Source of the DNA: an uncultured Pseudomonas sp.
GTDB lineage: Bacteria; Pseudomonadota; Gammaproteobacteria; Pseudomonadales; Pseudomonadaceae
Direction of reading: 5' to 3'
NCBI RefSeq assembly: GCF_946886105.1
Contig: NZ_CAMPHV010000065.1
Span: 1-22,446 of the forward strand
Length of the DNA stretch: 22,446 bases
How positions within the stretch are numbered: position 1 is the stretch's first letter; each line of letters starts with the position of its first letter. The notes below the pieces were generated by a model, which was not told the origin of the DNA, ran no database searches, and saw only the letters and a list, made by a program, of their open reading frames with translations. Position numbers and translations under genes: made by a program. Shown here piece by piece: positions 6,388 through 14,649 of this stretch.

Positions 6388-6696
6388 ATGAGCTATCGCT
6401 ATTTGCTTGCCCAGTTGTTTGCAGCATGCGTCCCTTTGGTCGTGTCCCTTCCGGCCGCCGCCGATTGGCCGCCGGGCGCCAAGAATCAGTTCACCGAAGA
6501 GTGCATCGCCAGTGCCCAGAGCGGCCACAGCAAAGCGCAGTTGCAGGCTTACTGCGAGTGCGCGGCGACCAAGGTCAGCAGCGAGTTCAGCGAAGCCGAA
6601 TTGCGTGAGCTCGGCCGGCAAGCGTCCCCAGACCCGGCGCTGCGGCAGCGGCTGATCGACGCGTCGAGCAGTTGCGAAGCGCAGTTGCAGCAATAA
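6388..6696 (+). CDS. Small secreted cysteine-containing protein, function unknown
   Basis: 102 aa. The start at 6388 is preferred over the in-frame ATG at 6376 because GGAG sits seven bases before it. Residues 1-25 form a clear Sec signal peptide: hydrophobic core LLAQLFAACVPLVVS, then LPAAA before D26. The mature part of about 77 residues is helical and polar, with cysteines C39, C56, C58 and C96, including a YCEC motif. Two periplasmic disulfides are likely. It encodes no recognised enzyme motif. The ECIASAQ...AYCECAATKV pattern resembles small Pseudomonas periplasmic proteins annotated only as hypothetical. It lies between ltaE (divergent) and the TraX-like gene on the same strand, 48 bases on, so the two may share a transcript. 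Confidence 0.8.
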   Translation: MSYRYLLAQLFAACVPLVVSLPAAADWPPGAKNQFTEECIASAQSGHSKAQLQAYCECAATKVSSEFSEAELRELGRQASPDPALRQRLIDASSSCEAQLQQ

Positions 6697-6744
6697 CCGG
6701 CCGCGGCAGGTCGGCCGTGCTTGGGCTGACGTGCTTGGGTTAAG

Positions 6745-7512
6745 GTGAGCGACACCCTCGTCGCTCCGATAGCCGCCATGCCCGACTCAGCCGCAGAGGT
6801 ACCTCACAGCCGCGACCGCACGTTGGATCTGCTCAAGTGGCTGGCGCTGTTGAGCATGCTGATCGACCACCTGCGCCACGTCTGGCCGCAGCTCTATCCC
6901 GTGTATATCCCGGGCCGTCTGGCCTTCCCGTTTTTCTGCCTGGCGATTGCCGCCAATCTGGCGCGGTCCGCTTCGGTGCATTCGGCGATACCGCTGCGTT
7001 ATCTCGCGCTGCTGCTGGGTTTCGCGCTGCTCTCGGAGTGGCCTTATCGGTTGTTGGTGCCGGCGCCGCAGTCGCTTAACGTGCTGCCAACGCTGGCTCT
7101 GGGGTTGCTGATCGCTGCCGGCCTGCAGCACCCGCACGGCCAGCGTCGCTGGTTGGCGCTGGCGGCATTGTCGCTGGCGCTGCTCGGGCATCCCTGGCTG
7201 ATGTTCGGCGCGGCCGGTGCGCTGTTGCCGGCGGCGTTTCTGCATGCCCTGCGGCAACCCGCGTTCGGTTGGCTCTGGCCGCTGCTGTTGTGCCTGCTCG
7301 CTAACTACTGGCCGCCGTTCTATATCGATGCGCTACGTGGCGACCCCTTCGCCTGGACGGTGATTCTCGTTTGCGCCGCGGCGCCGTTGCTCGGCCTCTG
7401 GTTGCTGCGCCAGCACCTGAGGCTGGCCGTACCGCCGGTGCGGCGCTGGGCCTACCTGTTCTACCCCGGGCACTTTCTGCTGCTGGCCGCGATAGGCGAG
7501 TGGCTGCGCTGA
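6745..7512 (+). CDS. TraX-family polytopic membrane protein
   Basis: 255 aa from GTG at 6745; an ATG at 6778 would give 244 aa, and neither has a strong ribosome-binding site. The signature of the TraX family is visible near the N-terminus: DLLKWLALLSMLIDHLRHVWP, followed by GRLAFPFFCLAIAANLAR, including the conserved aspartate-histidine after the first helix. About seven to eight hydrophobic segments follow, rich in Leu/Ala/Trp. F-plasmid TraX N-acetylates pilin, and the family is a relative of membrane acyltransferases. Chromosomal copies far from conjugation genes, as here, have no established role. The substrate cannot be inferred. The name should not be taken as evidence of conjugation. 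Confidence 0.8.
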   Translation: MSDTLVAPIAAMPDSAAEVPHSRDRTLDLLKWLALLSMLIDHLRHVWPQLYPVYIPGRLAFPFFCLAIAANLARSASVHSAIPLRYLALLLGFALLSEWPYRLLVPAPQSLNVLPTLALGLLIAAGLQHPHGQRRWLALAALSLALLGHPWLMFGAAGALLPAAFLHALRQPAFGWLWPLLLCLLANYWPPFYIDALRGDPFAWTVILVCAAAPLLGLWLLRQHLRLAVPPVRRWAYLFYPGHFLLLAAIGEWLR

Positions 7513-7896
7513 CGGTCGTCTCGAGTGCAGTCCGGGAGCGATTTGCTGGCCCGAGATTTCCCCGGATTGCGCCAAGGCTTAGCCGGGCTACAGCTGATAA
7601 GCGTTTACGGATACCGCGCTGGTTCCGGTAGCCCGGATGCAATCCGGGAGCGATATGTCGGTCCCGAAATTTCTCCGGATTTCCTCCGGGCTGCCGTGCT
7701 CGGGCATCTCGCGTCCGGGGCGGCTTCCCGCATGTCGCCAATGTGCCTGTGGTGAAAACAGCCATGTCGCAAACGAACCCCCCTGTGGCGTGCATAGGCA
7801 TCTGGCCCTCAAGGGCGAGTCATACCATCTCTGGCAACTGGGCTAGTTCCCAGAACCGATAGACAGGCGCCGCCCAGGGGCCTCAGGAGATACGCG
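7513..7896. promoter_or_regulatory. Gene-free region upstream of glyA: repeats, then control region
   Basis: This 384-base stretch has no credible gene. Its first half (to about 7692) consists of GTAG-type repeats described separately. The second half should hold the glyA promoter. It contains CAGCCATGTCGC at 7759-7770, the same 12 bases found between gbcA and gbcB, 126 bases before the glyA start. Near the start, CTGGG-CTAGTT-CCCAG (7838-7853) can form a small hairpin. I did not recognise a riboswitch. Confidence 0.5.
7527..7692. repeat. Two imperfect copies of a ~48-base unit with GTAGCCCGGATGCAATCCGGG palindrome
   Basis: Copy 1 (about 7527-7570) and copy 2 (about 7638-7684) share TCCGGGAGCGAT at the left, then a CCCGA-ATTTC stretch, then CCGGATT. 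Copy 2 begins inside a palindrome GTAGCCCGGATGCAATCCGGG at 7628-7648. Related palindromes occur at 15697-15717 and 22362-22383. Copy 1 is followed by TAGCCGGGCTAC (7580-7591). They appear to be decayed REP-type elements. Confidence 0.65.
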
Positions 7897-9150
7897 ATGT
7901 TCAGCAAACACGACCAGATCCAGGGCTACGACGATGAATTGCTCGTTGCCATCAACGCCGAAGAGGCGCGCCAGGAGCATCATATCGAGCTGATTGCTTC
8001 GGAAAACTACACCAGCAAGCGCGTTATGCAGGCCCAGGGCAGCGGGCTGACCAACAAGTACGCCGAAGGCTATCCGGGCAAGCGTTATTACGGCGGCTGC
8101 GAGCACGTCGACGTGGTCGAGCAGCTGGCCATCGATCGCGCCAAGGCGCTGTTCGGCGCCGACTACGCCAACGTTCAGCCGCACTCCGGTTCCTCGGCCA
8201 ACAGCGCCGTGTACCTGGCGCTGATCAATGCCGGCGACACCATTCTCGGCATGAGCCTGGCCCACGGCGGTCACCTGACCCACGGCGCCAAGGTCTCGTC
8301 CTCGGGCAAGCTGTACAACGCCGTGCAGTACGGCATCGACACCGCCACCGGTCTGATCGATTACGACGAGGTCGAGCGCCTGGCCGTCGAGCACAAGCCG
8401 AAGATGATCGTCGCCGGTTTCAGTGCCTACTCCAAGACCCTGGATTTCCCGCGTTTCCGCGCCATCGCCGACAAGGTCGGGGCGCTGCTGTTCGTCGACA
8501 TGGCCCACGTCGCCGGTCTGGTCGCCGCTGGCCTGTATCCCAACCCGATTCCGTTCGCCGACGTGGTCACCACCACCACCCACAAGACCCTGCGCGGTCC
8601 GCGTGGCGGCCTGATCCTGGCCAAGGCCAACCCCGAAATCGAGAAGAAGCTCAACGCCGCGGTGTTCCCCGGCGCCCAGGGCGGCCCGTTGATGCACGTG
8701 ATCGCCGCCAAGGCGGTGTGCTTCAAGGAAGCCATGGAGCCGGGCTTCAAGGAATACCAGGCCCAGGTGATCAAGAACGCCCAGGCGATGGCCAAGGTAT
8801 TTATCGATCGCGGTTTCGATGTGGTTTCCGGCGGTACCGACAACCACCTGTTCCTGGTCAGCCTGATCAAGCAGGGCCTGACCGGTAAAGACGCCGACGC
8901 CGCTTTGGGTCGCGTCGGCATCACCGTCAACAAGAACGCCGTGCCCAACGACCCGCAGTCGCCGTTCGTGACCTCGGGCCTGCGCATCGGCACTCCGGCG
9001 ATCACCACTCGCGGCTTGAAAGAGGCTCAGAGCATCGATCTGGCCGGCTGGATCTGCGACGTGCTCGACCACCTCGGCGATGCCGACGTGGAAGCGCAAG
9101 TCGCCACCCTGGCCGCCGGGCTTTGCGCCGATTACCCAGTCTACCGCTGA
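7897..9150 (+). CDS. glyA: Serine hydroxymethyltransferase
   Basis: 417 aa, full length. A cytosolic PLP enzyme interconverting glycine plus 5,10-methylene-THF with serine plus THF. The PLP lysine is K230 in [16 protein letters not shown]201 and H204 lie in [14 protein letters not shown]. The N-terminal ELIASEN (31-37) and the [13 protein letters not shown] block (55-67) are family signatures. The start has AGGAG eight bases upstream. In this place, directly before soxBDAG, it consumes both products of sarcosine oxidase (glycine and methylene-THF), so it is the betaine-locus paralogue (glyA1 in P. aeruginosa). A GTAG repeat begins three bases after its stop, separating it from soxB by 124 bases. 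Confidence 0.97.
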   Translation: MFSKHDQIQGYDDELLVAINAEEARQEHHIELIASENYTSKRVMQAQGSGLTNKYAEGYPGKRYYGGCEHVDVVEQLAIDRAKALFGADYANVQPHSGSSANSAVYLALINAGDTILGMSLAHGGHLTHGAKVSSSGKLYNAVQYGIDTATGLIDYDEVERLAVEHKPKMIVAGFSAYSKTLDFPRFRAIADKVGALLFVDMAHVAGLVAAGLYPNPIPFADVVTTTTHKTLRGPRGGLILAKANPEIEKKLNAAVFPGAQGGPLMHVIAAKAVCFKEAMEPGFKEYQAQVIKNAQAMAKVFIDRGFDVVSGGTDNHLFLVSLIKQGLTGKDADAALGRVGITVNKNAVPNDPQSPFVTSGLRIGTPAITTRGLKEAQSIDLAGWICDVLDHLGDADVEAQVATLAAGLCADYPVYR

Positions 9151-9153
9151 CTT

Positions 9154-9220
9154 GTAGGGTGGAAGGCGCTGTTCCCTTCCACCAGAGATCGGTGGATCGA
9201 TAAAACGCGATCCACCCTAG
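9154..9220. repeat. GTAG-headed two-hairpin repeat between glyA and soxB
   Basis: GTAG, then hairpin 1 with GGTGGAAGG paired with CCTTCCACC, then hairpin 2 with GGTGGATCG, loop ATAAAACG, CGATCCACC, then CTAG. Both stems are nine perfect base pairs. Same architecture as the repeat after soxG. It lies inside what would otherwise be a glyA-sox operon. Confidence 0.75.
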
Positions 9221-9274
9221 GTTCTGACTCGTTTCGATCGGTGGCAAGCAGTACCCAGATTTCAGGAGCATCCC

Positions 9275-10525
9275 ATGCAACGTTATTCCGGCTTTGGCCT
9301 GTTCAAGCACTCCTTCAGCCACCATGAGAACTGGCAGCGCATGTGGCGCAATCCCACGCCCAAGCCGGTTTACGACGTGATCATCGTCGGCGGTGGCGGC
9401 CACGGCCTGGCCACCGCCTATTACCTGGCCAAGGAATTCGGCGTAAAGAATGTCGCGGTGATCGAGAAGGGTTGGCTGGGCGGCGGTAACACCGCGCGCA
9501 ACACCACCATCGTGCGTTCCAACTACCTGTGGGATGAGTCGGCGCACCTGTACGAGCACGCGATGAAGCTGTGGGAGGGCCTGTCCCAGGACCTCAACTA
9601 CAACGTCATGTTCTCCCAGCGCGGCGTATTCAACCTCGGCCACACCCTGCAGGACATGCGCGACATCGAGCGCCGCGTCAGCGCCAACCGCCTCAACGGT
9701 ATCGACGGTGAAGTGGTGAATGCCAAGCAGGTGGCGGAGATGATCCCCTACCTGGATTGCTCGAAGAACACCCGTTACCCGATCCTCGGCGCCTCGCTGC
9801 AACGTCGCGGCGGTGTCGCCCGCCACGATGCCGTGGCCTGGGGCTATGCCCGCGCCGCTGACGCCTTGGGCGTCGACCTGATCCAGCAAACCGAAGTGAT
9901 CGGCTTCCGTAAGGAAAACGGCGTGTGCATCGGCGTGGAAACCACTAAAGGCTTTATCGGCGGCAAGCGCGTCGGTGTGGTCACCGCCGGCAACTCCGGG
10001 CATATGGCCAAGCTCGCCGGCTTCCGTCTGCCGCTCGAATCCCACCCGCTGCAGGCGCTGGTGTCCGAGCCGATCAAGCCGATTATCGACACCGTGATCA
10101 TGTCCAACGCCGTGCATGGCTACATCAGCCAGTCGGACAAGGGCGACCTGGTCATCGGCGCCGGCATCGACGGCTACAACGGCTACGGCCAGCGCGGTTC
10201 CTACCCGACCATCGAGCACACCCTGCAGGCCATCGTCGAGATGTTCCCGGTGCTCTCGCGGGTACGCATGAACCGCCAGTGGGGCGGCATCGTCGACACC
10301 ACGCCGGACGCCTGCCCGATCATCGCCAAAACCCCGGTGAAGAACCTGTTCTTCAACTGCGGTTGGGGCACCGGCGGCTTCAAGGCCACCCCGGGTTCGG
10401 GCCACGTGTTTGCCGCGAGCCTGGCCAAGGGCGAAATGCATCCGCTGGCCAAGGCGTTTTCGATCGAGCGTTTCCACAACGGCGCGCTGATCGACGAGCA
10501 CGGCGCGGCAGGGGTCGCACACTGA
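9275..10525 (+). CDS. soxB: Sarcosine oxidase beta subunit
   Basis: 416 aa. The catalytic subunit of heterotetrameric sarcosine oxidase, which oxidises sarcosine to glycine with H2O2 production, the methyl carbon going to THF as methylene-THF or to formaldehyde. It belongs to the DadA-like FAD oxidoreductase family, with the dinucleotide-binding motif VGGGGHGLATAYYLA at 38-52 and acidic E64 after the second strand. H184 in RRGGVARHDAVAWG is the likely attachment site of covalent FMN, by position relative to the known beta-subunit histidine of other tetrameric enzymes (inference). The C-terminal NCGWGTGGFKATPGSG block is typical. The start has AGGAG upstream. First of four consecutive genes soxBDAG. 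Confidence 0.96.
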   Translation: MQRYSGFGLFKHSFSHHENWQRMWRNPTPKPVYDVIIVGGGGHGLATAYYLAKEFGVKNVAVIEKGWLGGGNTARNTTIVRSNYLWDESAHLYEHAMKLWEGLSQDLNYNVMFSQRGVFNLGHTLQDMRDIERRVSANRLNGIDGEVVNAKQVAEMIPYLDCSKNTRYPILGASLQRRGGVARHDAVAWGYARAADALGVDLIQQTEVIGFRKENGVCIGVETTKGFIGGKRVGVVTAGNSGHMAKLAGFRLPLESHPLQALVSEPIKPIIDTVIMSNAVHGYISQSDKGDLVIGAGIDGYNGYGQRGSYPTIEHTLQAIVEMFPVLSRVRMNRQWGGIVDTTPDACPIIAKTPVKNLFFNCGWGTGGFKATPGSGHVFAASLAKGEMHPLAKAFSIERFHNGALIDEHGAAGVAH

Positions 10526-10533
10526 TTTTGGCC

Positions 10534-10554
10534 CCCTCTCCCGGCGGGAGAGGG
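10534..10554 (+). repeat. Nine-base-pair hairpin inside the sox operon, soxB-soxD gap
   Basis: CCCTCTCCC, loop GGC, GGGAGAGGG: a perfect stem in the 55-base gap between the soxB stop and the soxD start. TTTT comes eight bases later, too far for a strong terminator. It could shield the soxB 3' end from nucleases or reduce read-through. The CCCTCTCC word is a frequent intergenic repeat in Pseudomonas and related genera. Confidence 0.7.
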
Positions 10555-10580
10555 AGGACGGTTTTCTGGAGGTACCGAGC

Positions 10581-10907
10581 ATGTTGCATATCTTCTGCCC
10601 TCACTGTGGCGAACTGCGTTCCGAAGAAGAATTCCACGCCGGCGGCCAGGCGCACATCGCGCGCCCGCTGGACCCGAACGCCTGCACCGACGAGGAGTGG
10701 GGCGAGTACCTGTTCTTCCGCGACAACCCGCGCGGCATCCACCATGAGCTGTGGATCCACGCGGCGGGCTGCCGCCAGTACTTCAACGTCACCCGTCACA
10801 CGGTGAGCTACGAAATCCTCGAAACCTACAAGATCGGCGAGCGCCCCAGCGTGACTGAGGCAACGATCGCCGCGAAGAAGGCCGTCGACCAAGGAGTAAC
10901 GGCATGA
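10581..10907 (+). CDS. soxD: Sarcosine oxidase delta subunit
   Basis: 108 aa, the small zinc-binding subunit of tetrameric sarcosine oxidase. It begins MLHIFCPHCGELRSEEEF. Visible ligands are C6 and C9 at the N-terminus and H60 and C64 in WIHAAGCRQYFNVTR, matching the zinc ligands of the family (two Cys, one His, one Cys). The start has GGAGG upstream. It overlaps soxA by four bases (ATGA), so the two are translationally coupled. Its role is structural, holding the alpha-beta complex together; no catalysis is known. Confidence 0.95.
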   Translation: MLHIFCPHCGELRSEEEFHAGGQAHIARPLDPNACTDEEWGEYLFFRDNPRGIHHELWIHAAGCRQYFNVTRHTVSYEILETYKIGERPSVTEATIAAKKAVDQGVTA

Positions 10908-13900
10908 GCCAGGTCAATCGTCTTTCCCAGGGTGGCCGTATCGATCGCAGCCAGCCCCTGACCTTCAGCTTCAACGGCCAGACCTTCCAGGGTTACGCCG
11001 GCGATACCCTGGCCGCCGCGTTGCTGGCCAACGGCGTCGACGTGGTCGGCCGCAGCTTCAAGTACTCGCGTCCGCGCGGCATCGTCGCCGCCGGTGCCGA
11101 GGAGCCGAACGCGGTGCTGCAGATCGGTTCCACCGAGGCCGCGCAGATCCCCAACGTACGGGCCACCCAGCAGGCGCTGTACGCCGGCCTGACCGCCAAC
11201 AGCGTGAACGGCTGGCCGAACGTCAACACCGACCTGATGGGCATTCTCGGCAAGGTCGGCGGCGGCATGATGCCGCCCGGTTTCTACTACAAGACCTTCA
11301 TGTACCCGCAGAACCTCTGGCTGACCTACGAGAAGTACATCCGTAAGGCCGCGGGTTTGGGGCGTGCACCCAAGGAAAACGATCCGGATAGCTACGACTA
11401 CCTGAACCAGCACTGCGACGTGCTGGTGGTCGGTGCCGGCCCCGCCGGTCTGGCCGCGGCCCTGGCCGCCGGTCGCAGCGGCGCGCGGGTGATTCTCGCC
11501 GACGAACAGGAAGAGTTCGGTGGCAGCCTGCTCGGCACCCGCGAAACCCTCGACGGCAAGCCTGCCGCCGACTGGGCCGCGAAGGCCATCGCCGAACTGA
11601 AGCAGATGGCGGAAGTGACCCTGCTGCCGCGCGCCACCGTGAACGGCTACCACGACCACAACTTTCTGACTATTCACCAGCGCCTTACCGATCACCTCGG
11701 CGAAGTCGCGCCCATGGGCATGGTGCGTCAGCGTATGCACCGCGTGCGCGCCAAACGCGTGGTCCTGGCCACCGGCGCCCACGAGCGGCCGCTGGTGTAC
11801 GCCAACAACGACGTGCCGGGCAATATGCTCGCCGACGCGGTGTCCACCTACGTGCGCCGTTACGGCGTAACGCCGGGCCGTCAGCTGGTGCTGTCGACCA
11901 ACAACGATTACGCCTACCGCGTGGTGCTCGACTGGCTCGACGTTGGCCTGCCGGTGGTCGCCGTCGCCGATGCACGCAGCAATCCGCGCGGTGCCTGGGT
12001 CGAGGAAGCGCGCCGGCGTGGCGTGCGGATTCTCGCCGGCAGTGCGGTGGTCGAAGCGCGCGGCAGCAAGCGCGTTACCGGCGCACGCATCTGTGCCATC
12101 GATCTGGTCAGCCATAAGGTCACCAGCCCCGGCGAAGTGCTCGACTGCGATCTGATCGTCAGCTCCGGCGGCTACAGCCCAGTGGTGCACCTGGCCTCGC
12201 ACCTAGGCGGACGTCCGACTTGGCGCGAAGACATCCTCGCTTTCGTCCCCGGCGAAGGCTTCCAGAAGCGCTTCTGCGCTGGCGCGGTGAATGGCGTGTT
12301 CAGCCTCGGCGACGCCCTTGCCGATGGCTTCGAATCGGGTGCCATGGCCGCCGCTGAAGCCGGCTTCAAGGCGGTTTCCGGCAGCCTGCCGAAGGTCGAG
12401 AAGCGCTTCGAAGAACCAACCGTTGCGCTGTTCCAGGTGCCCCACGACAAGTCCACGGCGCGTGCGCCCAAGCAGTTCGTCGACCTGCAGAACGACGTCA
12501 CCGCGGCCGGCATCGAGCTGGCCACCCGCGAGGGCTTCGAGTCGGTCGAGCACGTCAAGCGCTACACCGCGCTGGGCTTCGGTACCGATCAGGGCAAACT
12601 GGGCAACATCAATGGCCTGGCCATTGCCGCGCGTTCGATGGGCATCAGCATCGCGCAGATGGGCACCACCATGTTCCGCCCGAACTACACCCCGGTGACT
12701 TTCGGCGCGCTCGCCGGCCGTCACTGCGGCGAGCTGTTCGAGGCCAAGCGCTACACCGCGATGCAAAAGTGGCACCTGCAGAACGGCGCCGAGTTCGAGG
12801 ACGTCGGTCAGTGGAAGCGCCCCTGGTACTTCCCGAAAAAGGGTGAAGACCTGCATGCCGCCGTGGCCCGTGAGTGCCTGGCGGTGCGCAATGCGGTCGG
12901 CATCCTCGATGCCTCGACCCTGGGCAAGATCGACATCCAGGGCCCGGATGCGCGCGAGTTTCTCAACCGCGTCTACACCAACGCCTGGACCAAGCTGGAC
13001 GTGGGCAAGGCCCGCTACGGCCTGATGTGCAAGGAAGACGGCATGGTCTTCGACGACGGCGTGACCGCCTGTCTGGCCGACAACCACTTCCTGATGACCA
13101 CCACCACCGGCGGTGCGGCACGGGTGATGGAATGGCTGGAGATCTACCACCAGACCGAGTGGCCGGAGCTGAAGGTGTATTTCACCTCGGTCACCGACCA
13201 CTGGGCGACCATGACCCTGTCCGGCCCCAACAGCCGCAAGCTGCTGGCCGAGGTCACGGATATCAATCTCGACAAGGACGCCTTCCCGTTCATGACCTGG
13301 CAGGAAGGCAAGGTCGGCGGCGTACCGGCGCGGGTGTTCCGCATCTCCTTCACCGGCGAGCTGAGCTACGAAGTCAACGTCCAGGCCGACTACGCCCTGG
13401 CCGTGTGGGAACAGATCATCGAGGCGGGCAAGAAGCACGGCCTGACCCCGTACGGTACCGAGACCATGCACGTGCTGCGTGCCGAGAAGGGTTTCATCAT
13501 CGTCGGCCAGGACACCGACGGCTCGGTCACCCCGGACGACTTGGGCATGGGCTGGTGTGTCGGTCGCACTAAACCCTTCTCCTGGATCGGCTGGCGCGGC
13601 ATGAACCGCGAGGACTGCCTCAAGGAAAACCGCAAGCAGCTTGTGGGGCTGAAACCGGTTGACCCGAACAAAGTGCTGCCGGAAGGCGCGCAGCTGGTGT
13701 TCGACCCGAAGCAGTCGATTCCGATGACCATGGTCGGCCACGTCACCTCCAGCTACATGAGCGCAGCGATGGGCTATTCCTTCGCCATGGCCCTGGTCAA
13801 GGGCGGTCTCAAGCGCATCGGCGAGCGCGTGTTCGCGCCGCTGGTGGATGGCAGCGTGATCGAAGCCGAAATCGTCAGCCCTGTGTTCTTTGACCCGAAA

Positions 13901-13921
13901 GGGGATCGCCAGAATGTCTAA
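10904..13921 (+). CDS. soxA: Sarcosine oxidase alpha subunit
   Basis: 1005 aa, the usual length. Domains in order: an N-terminal segment (about 15-100) of the ferredoxin-like '2Fe-2S_4' fold but without cluster cysteines; an NAD-binding Rossmann domain with VVGAGPAGLAAALAAG (175-190) and acidic D200; the rest of the pyridine-nucleotide-disulfide-type fold to about 480; a linker; and from about residue 620 a GcvT-like aminomethyltransferase domain that binds tetrahydrofolate. In the tetramer the C-terminal half receives the imine produced at the beta-subunit flavin and forms methylene-THF. NAD+ bound to the alpha subunit is structural. The start overlaps soxD (ATGA), and the end overlaps soxG by eight bases. 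Confidence 0.97.
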   Translation: MSQVNRLSQGGRIDRSQPLTFSFNGQTFQGYAGDTLAAALLANGVDVVGRSFKYSRPRGIVAAGAEEPNAVLQIGSTEAAQIPNVRATQQALYAGLTANSVNGWPNVNTDLMGILGKVGGGMMPPGFYYKTFMYPQNLWLTYEKYIRKAAGLGRAPKENDPDSYDYLNQHCDVLVVGAGPAGLAAALAAGRSGARVILADEQEEFGGSLLGTRETLDGKPAADWAAKAIAELKQMAEVTLLPRATVNGYHDHNFLTIHQRLTDHLGEVAPMGMVRQRMHRVRAKRVVLATGAHERPLVYANNDVPGNMLADAVSTYVRRYGVTPGRQLVLSTNNDYAYRVVLDWLDVGLPVVAVADARSNPRGAWVEEARRRGVRILAGSAVVEARGSKRVTGARICAIDLVSHKVTSPGEVLDCDLIVSSGGYSPVVHLASHLGGRPTWREDILAFVPGEGFQKRFCAGAVNGVFSLGDALADGFESGAMAAAEAGFKAVSGSLPKVEKRFEEPTVALFQVPHDKSTARAPKQFVDLQNDVTAAGIELATREGFESVEHVKRYTALGFGTDQGKLGNINGLAIAARSMGISIAQMGTTMFRPNYTPVTFGALAGRHCGELFEAKRYTAMQKWHLQNGAEFEDVGQWKRPWYFPKKGEDLHAAVARECLAVRNAVGILDASTLGKIDIQGPDAREFLNRVYTNAWTKLDVGKARYGLMCKEDGMVFDDGVTACLADNHFLMTTTTGGAARVMEWLEIYHQTEWPELKVYFTSVTDHWATMTLSGPNSRKLLAEVTDINLDKDAFPFMTWQEGKVGGVPARVFRISFTGELSYEVNVQADYALAVWEQIIEAGKKHGLTPYGTETMHVLRAEKGFIIVGQDTDGSVTPDDLGMGWCVGRTKPFSWIGWRGMNREDCLKENRKQLVGLKPVDPNKVLPEGAQLVFDPKQSIPMTMVGHVTSSYMSAAMGYSFAMALVKGGLKRIGERVFAPLVDGSVIEAEIVSPVFFDPKGDRQNV

Positions 13922-14543
13922 CGTCAATGTCTACAAGCAACGCCCCGACAGCGGCCGTGCCGAGTCGCCGCTGTTCCACGCCGGCCTCGACGAGATGGCG
14001 CGCAAGGGCAAGAGCAGCGCCGGGGTGATCCTGCGCGAGAAGAAGCTGCTCGGTCACCTGATCCTGCGCGGCGACGCCGACGACGCCAATTTCGCCGGCG
14101 GCGTGCACAAGGCCCTCGGCCTGGAGCTGCCGGTGGCCCTGACCCTGGTGGCGAATGGTGACAGCTCGCTGCAGTGGATGGGCCCGGACGAGTGGCTGCT
14201 GATCGTGCCGAGCGGCGCGGAGTTCGCCACCGAGCAGAAGCTGCGCGAGGCCCTGGCCGGCCAGCACATCTCGGTGGTCAACGTCAGCGGCGGCCAGACC
14301 ATTCTCGAACTGAGCGGCGCCAAGGCCCGCGAAGTGCTGATGAAGTCGACCCCCTACGACGTGCACCCGAGCAACTTCCCGGTCGGCAAGGCCGTCGGCA
14401 CCGCGTTCGCCAAGTCGCAGCTGGTGATCCGCCGTACCGGCGAGGAGACCTGGGAGCTGTTGGTGCGCCGCAGCTTCTCCGACTACATCTGGCTGTGGCT
14501 GCAGGATGCCTGCGCCGAGTATGGCCTGGCCATCAAGGCCTGA
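13914..14543 (+). CDS. soxG: Sarcosine oxidase gamma subunit
   Basis: 209 aa. It resembles the folate-binding GcvT fold in reduced form: GPDEWLLIV and VNVSGGQTILELSGAKAREVL are typical of SoxG. The start MSNVNVYKQ at 13914 lies inside the last codons of soxA (eight-base overlap ATGTCTAA) with AAGGGGAT upstream; a TTG 24 bases earlier is less likely. It is the fourth subunit of the tetramer and last gene of the tightly packed soxDAG set. A two-hairpin repeat starts three bases after its stop. Confidence 0.94.
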   Translation: MSNVNVYKQRPDSGRAESPLFHAGLDEMARKGKSSAGVILREKKLLGHLILRGDADDANFAGGVHKALGLELPVALTLVANGDSSLQWMGPDEWLLIVPSGAEFATEQKLREALAGQHISVVNVSGGQTILELSGAKAREVLMKSTPYDVHPSNFPVGKAVGTAFAKSQLVIRRTGEETWELLVRRSFSDYIWLWLQDACAEYGLAIKA

Positions 14544-14546
14544 ACT

Positions 14547-14616
14547 GTAGGGTGGACGACGCTTTTTTCGTCCACCGCGACGCCGCGAAGGTGGATGGAT
14601 AAAGCCCATCCACCCT
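14547..14616. repeat. GTAG-headed two-hairpin repeat between soxG and purU
   Basis: GTAG, then GGTGGACGA, loop with a T run, TCGTCCACC; then GGTGGATGG, loop ATAAAGC, CCATCCACC, then CT. Both stems are nine base pairs. It is nearly the same design as the element after glyA, including the GATAAA in the second loop. It ends 33 bases before the purU start and may reduce read-through. Confidence 0.75.
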
Positions 14617-14649
14617 CCGTCCTACGGTCACTCCGCTTTGGAGATTGAT

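Noticed and set aside
6745..7512. TraX homologue as evidence for an integrated conjugative element
   Set aside because: No relaxase, pilus, integrase, tRNA or attachment repeat is nearby, and the flanking genes are in the standard chromosomal order.
7588..7846. Several short frames in the glyA upstream region
   Set aside because: They run through repeat sequence, have no ribosome-binding sites, and their peptides contain repeat-derived low-quality sequence.
7897..8100. Possible glycine or THF riboswitch controlling glyA
   Set aside because: I looked at the leader upstream of the start and saw no conserved aptamer core; only a small hairpin at 7838-7853 is present.
10826..13927. Long minus-strand frames opposite soxA (458 and 574 codons)
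   Set aside because: Their composition is the typical His/Val/Ala/Asp-rich antisense pattern and they lack ribosome-binding sites; soxA is unambiguous.
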